A DNA stretch of 42,925 nt, taken from Azospirillum sp. TSH64. GTDB taxonomy: Bacteria > Pseudomonadota > Alphaproteobacteria > Azospirillales > Azospirillaceae. The notes beneath the pieces are model-generated. The model was not told the DNA's origin. It did not search any database and saw only the letters and a list, made by a program, of their open reading frames with translations. Shown here one piece after another: positions 33,279 through 40,602 of the stretch; positions within the stretch are counted from its first letter, which is position 1, and every line of letters begins with the position of its first letter. The translations under genes and the position numbers were made by a program. The DNA is taken from the NCBI RefSeq assembly GCF_003116035.1, contig NZ_LGQW01000015.1, forward strand, positions 5,137,418-5,180,342. The letters run 5' to 3'.

Positions 33279-34502
33279 TCAGCGACAGGCGTGCCCGATG
33301 ACCCGCGGCAGGATGGCGGTCAGCGCCAGGGCGTCGAAGCAATGCTCCAGATGCGCCGACCGCAACCTTGCGCGGCGGTCGGCGTCCCCGGACAGAGCCG
33401 AGAGAAGGCTGACGGCGTCGTCCTCGCCCGCGAAGGTCAACCCGTCCTCATTCGGCCCGAAAAGCCGGTCGGTGTCGGCATGGCGCCAGCTGACCAGCAG
33501 CCCGTTGCGTTTGACGATCTCCAGCGTTCTGGGAAAAATCGCCGTGTCGAAGGCGAGGCTGCCGAAATCCAGGCAGGCCGCCGCGTCGGGATAGGCGTTG
33601 CGCGGTGCCGGCGAGACTGGACCTGCCTTGAGGCCGAACCGCTCCCATCCATTGCCCCACAGCGAGAACCCCTCGCCCAGGCCGCGGCGCAGGGCGGTGG
33701 CGAAGCGGCGGCGGTTCTCCACCGCGAAGGCGATGGTGAAGGCGCGGTTGAAGTCCAGTGTCCAGGCCGGGTCCGCCGAGCGGTCGGCCAGCCCGCAACC
33801 GTCCATGGCCTGCACCCGATGGAGTGCCGGCTGTTCCGTCATCGCCGCCGCCACCGCTTCCGCATCGCGTTGGATCGACGCTGCCACTGGCTCACGCCCG
33901 GCTTCCAGATGCTCCGGCCAGCCCTGTCCCAGATAGAGGACGCGGTCCCGCACCGACGATTCCGAATCGGCATCGGACTGTCCCTTCATCGCCGCATAGG
34001 GGTGACGGTGCAGTCCAGGCGTGTCCGGCGCCATCCAACGCTTGTACAGATCGACCGACCCGTCCGCTGCCGGGGCGGTGCAAATCCAGCGATGGACGCC
34101 CAGGGGCTCGTGGAAGACCCGGCTCAGCCCAAGCCGGACGGCTTGCTCGGCCGATCCCCGGCACATGCACCACATGGAAATGCCGTTCTCGGCCATCCAA
34201 CGGTCGGCATCGCGGATCTGTTCGGCATTGACGGCGCCGATCTCCTCCAGCGGGTGTTTCAGGCACACATGCACGATGGCCGGCGCAGTGCCGAACTGCG
34301 CGATGTAGCCACGCAGCATCTCCACGGTCGGCCTGGGGATCTCGAACAAATTCAGCACGAACAGGGCATCGATGCGGCGGTCGATCACATCCTGTGAGAT
34401 GTCGGGCAGCGCCAGCACCGACTCATGACCCAGATCGACCAGAGCCGCCTGGATCGACCACAGAATTTCCGAGGTGCCCTGTCCGCACAGCAGGAAGCGC
34501 AT
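33279..34502 (-). CDS. CgeB-like glycosyltransferase family protein
   Basis: A 407-residue protein. The N-terminal half starts with MRFLLCGQGTSEILWSIQAAL, a Rossmann-like first strand and helix. The C-terminal half resembles CgeB-type GT-B proteins: FSLWGNGWERFGL near residue 285, YPDAAACLDFGSLAFDT near 305 and FPRTLEIVKRNGLLVSW near 325, followed by a short terminal helix region. This family puts sugars on surface structures in several bacteria, but the donor and acceptor here are unknown. GGAG lies 8 bases before the ATG. It begins 4 bases after the stop of the paralogous glycosyltransferase gene, so both are one transcript. It converges on the Mfd-family gene with 6 bases between. Confidence 0.75.
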   Translation of the reverse strand: MRFLLCGQGTSEILWSIQAALVDLGHESVLALPDISQDVIDRRIDALFVLNLFEIPRPTVEMLRGYIAQFGTAPAIVHVCLKHPLEEIGAVNAEQIRDADRWMAENGISMWCMCRGSAEQAVRLGLSRVFHEPLGVHRWICTAPAADGSVDLYKRWMAPDTPGLHRHPYAAMKGQSDADSESSVRDRVLYLGQGWPEHLEAGREPVAASIQRDAEAVAAAMTEQPALHRVQAMDGCGLADRSADPAWTLDFNRAFTIAFAVENRRRFATALRRGLGEGFSLWGNGWERFGLKAGPVSPAPRNAYPDAAACLDFGSLAFDTAIFPRTLEIVKRNGLLVSWRHADTDRLFGPNEDGLTFAGEDDAVSLLSALSGDADRRARLRSAHLEHCFDALALTAILPRVIGHACR

Positions 34503-34506
34503 GCCG

Positions 34507-36135
34507 CTATCTCCGCTTATCGAACAGGCTGACCGCCTCGGCCATATAGGCGGAAAGCTGCGCGAAGTCGGCGCCCTCCCGCTCGACCACCTCAATGCGG
34601 GTACGGGCTTCCTGCCGCGTCTCGGCCAGCAGCGCCGGATCGCCCGCCAGGGCGACGGCGCGGGCGACGAAAGCGTTGTCGTCGGCGACCACGAAGGACG
34701 GTCCGGCCACGCTGGCGACGTCACCGACCTCGAAGGACAGCACCGGCACACCGCCGGCCATCGCCTGGGCCGCTCCCGCCCCCCCACCGGCACGGCGCGG
34801 GTTCACGAACAGGTCGCAGACCGACATCAGCGCTTCCATGCGGTCGACATGGCCCAGGCTGTGCAGCCGTCCGGCGTGGCGGTCGGTTGCAAGCCGTCCG
34901 GGCAGGCTTTCCACCCCGCCGGCGAACAGCACCAGCGCTTGCGGGATCGCATCCAGGATCCGGCCCAGCAGATCGAGGAACCCGCCGCCCGTCTCCGCAT
35001 CCAGGCGGTTGCCGACGACGACGCAGACGAAATCGCCCTCCTGCAAGGCGAACTCCGCCCGTGCCGCCGTCTCCCCGGTGTGGCGCAGCGACAGGCCGAA
35101 GCGGGCTGGGCGCCAGGATTTTGCCAGCCTTCCGCCTTCCGGCGGTCGCGCATGGCCGCCGAAATCCAGCACGATGTCGGCGAGCGACATGGTCTGCCCG
35201 CTGGTGGTCGGGACGCACATGACCGGATACGCGCTTCCCAGCAGGTCGGCGACCATCACCGAACCGCCGAACGCGATCACCAGATCGGGGTCGAAGCTTT
35301 CCACCGCCGACAGGAAGCCGGACAGCTTGTCGGCTGTGACGCCCGGAACGGTAGAAGACAGCATGCGGATCCGCTCGCCGCCGCAGCGGATCGTCTGCTC
35401 TCCCGACAGCCTGTCTTCGACCGCTGCGGCGAAGGGCGGGACGAAGGCACTGTAATAGCGGTCCGGCATCATGTTGGTGTTGAGCACCAGCACCGTCCGG
35501 CCCAGGTCACGTTGCAGCCGCACCGCCAGCAGCAGCAGGTCGCGCGATGGCTGGTGTTCGGCGGACAGGAACTGGCTGGTCACGATGACCACCCGTCCGG
35601 TATCGGGCATGCCCGCCGGCCGTCCGACCGGAACCAGCTCCAGCCGCACCGCAACCTGCCGCAGGAGCCGTTCGTAGAAGGGAAAGAGGTGTCCGGCGAC
35701 GAAATCGGGCACCGAGCCCAAATCCATCCGCATCAGGAACAGCTGGCGCTGCATCGACCAGAAGATCTGGTTGATGCCGTCCAGCGATGCCAGATCCAGC
35801 ACAGTGTCCAGCATCTGTAGAATATGCAGGTAACGGTGCAGATCGCCGGAGACAGAGGCCAGTGCCGATTCGCGCAGGATGGGATCCAGGCCGGCGGTCG
35901 CACTGTCCAGCCTTTCCATTGCCGTCGCATCCTGCCCCAACCCTGCGGCCCTGGCGGACTCGCAGCTGTCGGAGATCGCCTTCAACGCCTCGCCGGTTCC
36001 GGCCGGACCGCACAGGCGGGCAATCAGGTCGGTCAGTTCCGTGCCATGTAAATCGGAGGCTTGCATCGTTGGAAAAGTCCCGGCTGGCGCAGCGGCCACC
36101 GGCGGCGCCTCGACGGGGCGGGGTTGTGCCGGCAT
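34507..36135 (-). CDS. Glycosyltransferase family protein (paralogue of 4682-6292)
   Basis: A protein of about 542 residues that matches the product of 4682-6292 along its whole length: SALASVSGDLHRY against SALAAITGDLRRY in the helical N-terminal part, then GRVVIVTSQFLS, LVLNTNMMP, CVPTTSG, VLDFGG, VVVGNRLDAETGG and NPRRAGGGAGAAQAMAGGVP. The last is the likely nucleotide-sugar site of a GT-B fold. GGTGGAAA precedes the ATG at 36135; an ATG at 36066 aligns better with the start of the paralogue but has no ribosome binding site. Cotranscribed with the CgeB-like gene. The upstream 133 bases contain no other recognised feature. Confidence 0.8.
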   Translation of the reverse strand: MPAQPRPVEAPPVAAAPAGTFPTMQASDLHGTELTDLIARLCGPAGTGEALKAISDSCESARAAGLGQDATAMERLDSATAGLDPILRESALASVSGDLHRYLHILQMLDTVLDLASLDGINQIFWSMQRQLFLMRMDLGSVPDFVAGHLFPFYERLLRQVAVRLELVPVGRPAGMPDTGRVVIVTSQFLSAEHQPSRDLLLLAVRLQRDLGRTVLVLNTNMMPDRYYSAFVPPFAAAVEDRLSGEQTIRCGGERIRMLSSTVPGVTADKLSGFLSAVESFDPDLVIAFGGSVMVADLLGSAYPVMCVPTTSGQTMSLADIVLDFGGHARPPEGGRLAKSWRPARFGLSLRHTGETAARAEFALQEGDFVCVVVGNRLDAETGGGFLDLLGRILDAIPQALVLFAGGVESLPGRLATDRHAGRLHSLGHVDRMEALMSVCDLFVNPRRAGGGAGAAQAMAGGVPVLSFEVGDVASVAGPSFVVADDNAFVARAVALAGDPALLAETRQEARTRIEVVEREGADFAQLSAYMAEAVSLFDKRR

Positions 36136-36268
36136 CCGTTTCCACCGATAGGTGCGATGCCGACAGCTGTCAATGCACTCGCTCCGCGGCACGGTCGCCA
36201 TGTCGGTTGCCAGGCCGGTCGCCACATGCCGCCCCGGATCGGGAACGGCACGTGGCACCCGGCTGCCG

Positions 36269-36409
36269 TTACCAAGTTGGGAAGAACAGCAGCAGCAGGG
36301 AGAGAGCCGCGAGGATGCCAAGAATGGTCCACATGGCGGGGCGTCCCATGCCCCGCGAGGTGCCGGCCTTCGGGAGTTCGGTGCCCACATTCCGGGAAGG
36401 GCCAGCCAT
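36269..36409 (-). CDS. 46-residue single-span membrane protein
   Basis: A short frame with an excellent ribosome binding site (AGGAGC, 8 bases before the ATG). The first 25 residues are polar and basic; the rest is one hydrophobic span, MWTILGILAALSLLLLFFP, ending in TW. Small proteins of this form often attach to larger membrane complexes. No family is recognised. It lies upstream of and on the same strand as the glycosyltransferase pair, 133 bases away, and divergent from the sulfate importer. The longer open frame through this region (to 38716) is a shadow of the sulfate genes. Confidence 0.6.
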   Translation of the reverse strand: MAGPSRNVGTELPKAGTSRGMGRPAMWTILGILAALSLLLLFFPTW

Positions 36410-36736
36410 TGCGTTTGCTCCTGACAGTGTCGATCTGTCGGTAATCAACAAGGCAAGGCCGGTAAAGTTGCCGCTTCCGGTCATGCCCCCCCCCCATCTG
36501 CCCCGATACGGCGCGGGCTTGGCGCCAAGAGGCGGTACGGATTTTCCGAAAGCGTTTTTTGCTTTACCGCCAATGGGTTGATTGCGTCTCGCGGATTTCC
36601 CGCGGGAATCGGCGAAAAAACCACTTCCCAAGCGCGTCAGCCATCGGCAAACTCTACACAAGAAATAGAAAAGTTGCCGCGGGTACCACGAAAAATTCCC
36701 GTGCAATTCAGGAGCCACCGAAGGAGACCCCCTGTC
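36410..36736 (+). promoter_or_regulatory. Intergenic region before the sulfate importer, with structured elements
   Basis: No gene is seen in these 327 bases. They hold a run of ten C (36486-36495), a perfect 12-base palindrome CTTGGCGCCAAG (36518-36529), a possible three-way junction (36531-36571) and a strong hairpin TCTCGCGG/CCGCGGGA (36587-36607). AGGAGA at 36723-36728 is the sbp ribosome binding site. A clear promoter could not be fixed. The palindrome is a possible operator for a sulfur regulator; this is inference. Confidence 0.5.
36531..36571 (+). promoter_or_regulatory. Possible three-way-junction RNA element
   Basis: An outer stem GGCGGT (36531-36536) with ACCGCC (36566-36571) encloses two adjacent hairpins with almost no unpaired bases between: CGGA-TTT-TCCG (36538-36548) and AAAGC-GTTTTTT-GCTTT (36549-36565). 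It lies 166 bases before the sulfate-binding protein gene. It matches no riboswitch class that I recognise. Confidence 0.4.
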
Positions 36737-37744
36737 ATGTCGCTTCGCCGCCTGACTCTTCTCGCCGCCGGTCTGACCATGGCCTGGCTGGGTGTGGCCG
36801 CCGCCGATTCCAAGGACACGCTGCTGAACGTGTCCTACGATCCCACCCGGGAATTCTATGTTGAGTTCAACAAGGCGTTTGCCAAGAAGTGGGAAGCCGA
36901 AACCGGCCGTGCCCTGACCGTGCGCCAGTCGCACGGCGGCTCCGGCAAGCAGGCGCGCTCGGTGATCGACGGGCTGGATGCCGACATCGTGACCCTGGCG
37001 CTGGGCTACGACATCGACGCCATCGCCGATACCGGGCTGCTGCCGAAGGACTGGCAGAGCCGCCTGCCGAACAACAGCTCCCCCTACACCTCGACCATCG
37101 TCTTCCTGGTGAAGAAGGGCAATCCGAAGGGGATCAAGGACTGGAACGATCTGGTGAAGCCGGGCGTCCAGGTCATCACCCCGAACCCGAAGACGTCGGG
37201 CGGCGCGCGCTGGAACTATCTGGCCGCCTGGGCCTACGCCCTCCAGGCGAATGGCGGTGACGAGGGCAAGGCCAAGGAATTCGTGGCGCAGTTGCTGAAG
37301 AACGTTCCCGTGCTGGACAGCGGCGCCCGCGGCGCCACCGTGACCTTCACCCAGCGCGAGATCGGCGACGTGTTGCTGGCCTGGGAGAACGAGGCCTACC
37401 TGTCCCTGCAGGAATTCGGCGCCGACAAGTTCGAGATCGTGGTTCCCAGCCTGTCGATCCTGGCCGAGCCGCCGGTCGCCGTCGTCGACAAGGTCGTCGA
37501 CCGCAAGGGAACCCGCAAGGTGGCGGAGGCTTATCTCCAGTTCCTCTATACCCGCGAAGGGCAGGAGATCGCCGCCAAGAACTTCTACCGTCCCCGTCTC
37601 CCGGAACTGGCGAGCCAGTATGCGGGACGCTTCGCCGATGTTAAGCTGGTCACCATCGACCAATTCGGGGGCTGGCGTGCCGCACAGGAGAAGCATTTCT
37701 CGGACGGTGGTGTCTTCGACCAGATCTTCCAGAAGGGGCGTTGA
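36737..37744 (+). CDS. sbp: Periplasmic sulfate-binding protein
   Basis: A 335-residue periplasmic protein that captures sulfate for the CysTWA importer. A signal peptide covers about residues 1-23 (LTLLAAGLTMAWLGVAAA). The mature part matches Sbp closely: LLNVSYDPTREFYVEFNKAF, the sulfate-contact block RQSHGGSGKQARSVI, DIVTLALGYDIDAIA, SSPYTSTIVFLVKKGNP, ITPNPKTSGGARWNYLAAW and VLDSGARGATVTF. It is nearer Sbp than CysP in the first strand. AGGAGA lies 8-9 bases before the ATG. It leads the operon sbp-cysT-cysW-cysA; in related bacteria such operons rise when sulfur is scarce. Confidence 0.95.
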   Translation: MSLRRLTLLAAGLTMAWLGVAAADSKDTLLNVSYDPTREFYVEFNKAFAKKWEAETGRALTVRQSHGGSGKQARSVIDGLDADIVTLALGYDIDAIADTGLLPKDWQSRLPNNSSPYTSTIVFLVKKGNPKGIKDWNDLVKPGVQVITPNPKTSGGARWNYLAAWAYALQANGGDEGKAKEFVAQLLKNVPVLDSGARGATVTFTQREIGDVLLAWENEAYLSLQEFGADKFEIVVPSLSILAEPPVAVVDKVVDRKGTRKVAEAYLQFLYTREGQEIAAKNFYRPRLPELASQYAGRFADVKLVTIDQFGGWRAAQEKHFSDGGVFDQIFQKGR

Positions 37745-37747
37745 CCT

Positions 37748-38650
37748 ATGGTCGCCGCTGCCGACAGCGACGGCGCTCTGGCAGGAAAGGGGGGTGCGGT
37801 GACGGTCCGCGCCCCCGTTCCTCTCTTCCGGAAGCCCAGCGTTCTCCCCGGTTTCGGGCTGACGCTGGGCTTCACGCTCAGCTATCTCGGCTTCATCGTG
37901 CTGGTCCCGCTGGCCGCCCTGATCTTCAGGTCCAGCGGGCTCGGCTGGAGCGGGTTCTGGTCGGCGGTGACGACGCCCCGGGTTCTCGCCGCCTTCGAGG
38001 TCAGCTTCGGGCTGTCCTTCGCCGCGGCGCTGACCAACGCGATCTTCGGCTTCCTCGTCGCGTGGGTGCTGGTCCGCTACGACTTCCCCGGCAAGCGGCT
38101 GGTGGATGCGCTGGTCGATCTGCCTTTCGCCCTGCCGACGGCGGTGGCCGGCATCGCGCTGAGTGCGCTCTATGCCCCGAACGGCTGGCTGGGGAAGCCG
38201 CTGAACGAGCTGTTCGGCATGAAGGTCGCCTTCACGCCGCTCGGCATCGCCATCGCGCTGACCTTCATCGGTCTTCCCTTCGTCGTCCGCACGGTGCAGC
38301 CGATCCTGCAGGATCTGCCGGCGGAGGAGGAGGAGGCCGCGGCCTCGCTGGGCGCCTCGCGATTCCAAACCTTCCGCAGCGTCATCCTGCCGGCCATCCT
38401 GCCGGCGCTGGTCACCGGCTTCGCCCTGTCCTTCGCCCGTGGGGTCGGTGAATACGGCTCGGTCATCTTCATCGCCGGCAACATGCCGGGCCTGACGGAG
38501 ATCCTGCCGCTGCTGATCGTCATCAAGCTGGAGCAGTACGACTACGCCGGCGCCGCCGCGGTCGGTACGGCGATGCTGGGGGTGTCCTTCGTCATGCTCC
38601 TGATCCTCAACCTCCTTCAGCAGTGGATGAGGTCGCGCCATGCCCGCTGA
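37748..38650 (+). CDS. cysT: Sulfate ABC importer permease CysT
   Basis: A 300-residue inner-membrane permease with six hydrophobic spans and the EAA loop EEEEAAASLGASRFQTF near residue 193, which contacts CysA. Its first span begins near FGLTLGFTLSYLGFIVLVPL. The family block DLPFALPTAVAGIALSALY near 122 identifies the CysT (CysU) branch, and GVGEYGSVIFIAGNMPG near 232 follows. It pairs with CysW to form the channel. The ATG lies 3 bases after the sbp stop, and the end overlaps cysW by 11 bases. Confidence 0.95.
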   Translation: MVAAADSDGALAGKGGAVTVRAPVPLFRKPSVLPGFGLTLGFTLSYLGFIVLVPLAALIFRSSGLGWSGFWSAVTTPRVLAAFEVSFGLSFAAALTNAIFGFLVAWVLVRYDFPGKRLVDALVDLPFALPTAVAGIALSALYAPNGWLGKPLNELFGMKVAFTPLGIAIALTFIGLPFVVRTVQPILQDLPAEEEEAAASLGASRFQTFRSVILPAILPALVTGFALSFARGVGEYGSVIFIAGNMPGLTEILPLLIVIKLEQYDYAGAAAVGTAMLGVSFVMLLILNLLQQWMRSRHAR

Positions 38651-39527
38651 CACCAGCATAACCGCCCCGGTATCCATCCCGGTGCCGCCGGGGCGATCCG
38701 CGCTGACCGAACCCACCTGGGTCCGGGCGCTCCTGATCGTCGGAGCCCTGCTGTTCCTGGCGCTGTTCCTGCTGCTTCCCCTGGTGGCGGTGTTCGCCGA
38801 GGCCCTGCGCCGCGGCTTCGGTGCTTATTGGCTGGCACTGACCGAACCGGATGCGGTTGCCGCGATCAAGCTGACGCTGATCGTCGCCGCCGTTTCGGTG
38901 CCGGCCAACCTGCTGTTCGGCGTTGTCGCCTCCTGGTGCGTCGCGAAGTTCGACTTCCGCGGCAAGAATCTGCTGATCACGCTGATCGACCTGCCTTTCT
39001 CGGTGTCGCCGGTGATATCCGGGCTGATCTACGTCCTGCTGTTCGGCATGAACGGGTTTTTCGGCTCCTACCTGCGCGACATGGGCGTTCAGATCATCTT
39101 CGCCGTGCCTGGACTGGTGCTCGCCACCATCTTCGTCACCTTCCCCTTCGTGGCGCGCGAACTGATCCCGCTGATGCAGGAACAGGGCTCCGACGAGGAG
39201 GAGGCGGCGCTGGTGCTGGGCGCGTCCGGCTGGCAGACCTTCTGGCGGGTGACGATTCCCAACATCAAATGGGGCCTGCTCTACGGTGTGCTGCTGTGCA
39301 ACGCCCGCGCGATGGGCGAGTTCGGCGCCGTGTCGGTCGTCTCCGGCCATGTCCGCGGCGAGACCAACACGATGCCGCTGCATGTCGAGATTCTCTATAA
39401 CGAATACAATTTCGTCGCCGCCTTCGCGGTCGCCTCGCTCCTGGCCATGCTGGCCCTGGTCACGCTGGTCGTGAAGACCGCGCTGGAGTGGCGCTTCGGG
39501 GACGAGCTGGCGGCGTCCCGGCACTGA
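38640..39527 (+). CDS. cysW: Sulfate ABC importer permease CysW
   Basis: A 295-residue permease, partner of CysT. CysW features are FDFRGKNLLITLIDLPFSVS near residue 103, VSPVISGLIYVLLFG, the EAA loop EEEAALVLGASGWQTFWRV near 187, and the C-terminal RGETNTMPLHVEILYNEYNF near 240, which is diagnostic of CysW rather than CysT. Six membrane spans are expected. A 30-residue polar start precedes the first. The start lies inside cysT, so translation is coupled; cysA follows after 31 bases. Confidence 0.95.
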   Translation: MPADTSITAPVSIPVPPGRSALTEPTWVRALLIVGALLFLALFLLLPLVAVFAEALRRGFGAYWLALTEPDAVAAIKLTLIVAAVSVPANLLFGVVASWCVAKFDFRGKNLLITLIDLPFSVSPVISGLIYVLLFGMNGFFGSYLRDMGVQIIFAVPGLVLATIFVTFPFVARELIPLMQEQGSDEEEAALVLGASGWQTFWRVTIPNIKWGLLYGVLLCNARAMGEFGAVSVVSGHVRGETNTMPLHVEILYNEYNFVAAFAVASLLAMLALVTLVVKTALEWRFGDELAASRH

Positions 39528-39558
39528 TCGCCGGGCTCTGGAGAGGAAAACGGGACCA

Positions 39559-40596
39559 ATGGCGATCCAGGTTTCAGGCATCACCAAGCGCTTCAACGAC
39601 TTCACCGCCCTCGATTCCGTCGATCTGGAGGTGAAGTCGGGGGAGCTTCTGGCCCTGCTCGGCCCCTCCGGCTCGGGCAAGACCACGCTGCTGCGCATCA
39701 TGGCCGGGCTGGAAAGCCCCGACGGTGGCGGTCTGCTGCTGAACGGAGAGGAGGCGCTGGGGCTGAAGCCGCGCGACCGGCAGGTCGGCTTCGTCTTCCA
39801 GCATTACGCCCTGTTCCGTCACATGACGGTGTTCGACAACGTCGCCTTCGGCCTCAAGGTGCGGCCGCGCGGCGAGCGCCCCGGCTCCGCCGAAATCAAG
39901 CGGCGGGTGACCGAGCTGCTGGAACTGGTGCAGTTGTCGCCCTTCGCCGGGCGTTATCCGGCGCAGCTGTCAGGTGGCCAGCGGCAGCGCGTGGCGCTGG
40001 CCCGCGCCCTGGCCATCGAGCCGAAGGTGTTGCTGCTCGACGAACCCTTCGGCGCCCTCGACGCCAAGGTCCGCAAGGAGCTGCGGCGCTGGCTGCGCAA
40101 GCTGCATGACGACATCCACATCACCTCCGTCTTCGTCACCCACGACCAGGAGGAGGCGCTGGAACTGGCCGACCGCGTCGTTGTGATGAACCAGGGCCGG
40201 ATCGAGCAGATCGGCACGCCGGCTGAGGTCTACGACCACCCGGCCTCCGCCTTCGTCTACGAGTTTCTCGGTCAGGTGAACCGGTTCGACTGCACGGTGG
40301 AGGGCGGCATCGCCCGTGTCGGCGACGGCGCCCTGGCGATCCCGACCCAGGGAGGCGTGCAGGGGCCGGCGGTCGCCTATGTCCGCCCGCACGATCTCGG
40401 GGTCACCCCGGCCTCGGCCGGTCCGGCGCGCATTTCCGGCATCCATGTCGTCGGGCCGGATGCCCGGATCGATATCGACCTCGCCGGCCTGTCGCTGGAG
40501 GCGGAGATGGACCGCGAACGCCTCGCCACGCTCGGCATCGCCGCCGGCGACCGCTGCGCGATCCACATCGACCGGGCGCGGGTGTTCGCCCGATAA
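39559..40596 (+). CDS. cysA: Sulfate ABC importer ATPase CysA
   Basis: A 345-residue ATPase that drives sulfate (and often thiosulfate) uptake through CysT and CysW. Walker A is GPSGSGKTT near residue 35, the signature LSGGQRQRVALARAL near 137 and Walker B VLLLDEPFGALDAKVR near 157, with FVTHDQEEALELADRV after it. The block LGQVNRFDCTVEGG near 237 begins the C-terminal regulatory TOBE-like domain typical of CysA. GAGAGG precedes the ATG. It ends 6 bases before the convergent antiporter gene, with no room for a normal terminator between them. Confidence 0.95.
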   Translation: MAIQVSGITKRFNDFTALDSVDLEVKSGELLALLGPSGSGKTTLLRIMAGLESPDGGGLLLNGEEALGLKPRDRQVGFVFQHYALFRHMTVFDNVAFGLKVRPRGERPGSAEIKRRVTELLELVQLSPFAGRYPAQLSGGQRQRVALARALAIEPKVLLLDEPFGALDAKVRKELRRWLRKLHDDIHITSVFVTHDQEEALELADRVVVMNQGRIEQIGTPAEVYDHPASAFVYEFLGQVNRFDCTVEGGIARVGDGALAIPTQGGVQGPAVAYVRPHDLGVTPASAGPARISGIHVVGPDARIDIDLAGLSLEAEMDRERLATLGIAAGDRCAIHIDRARVFAR

Positions 40597-40602
40597 CGTC
40601 GC

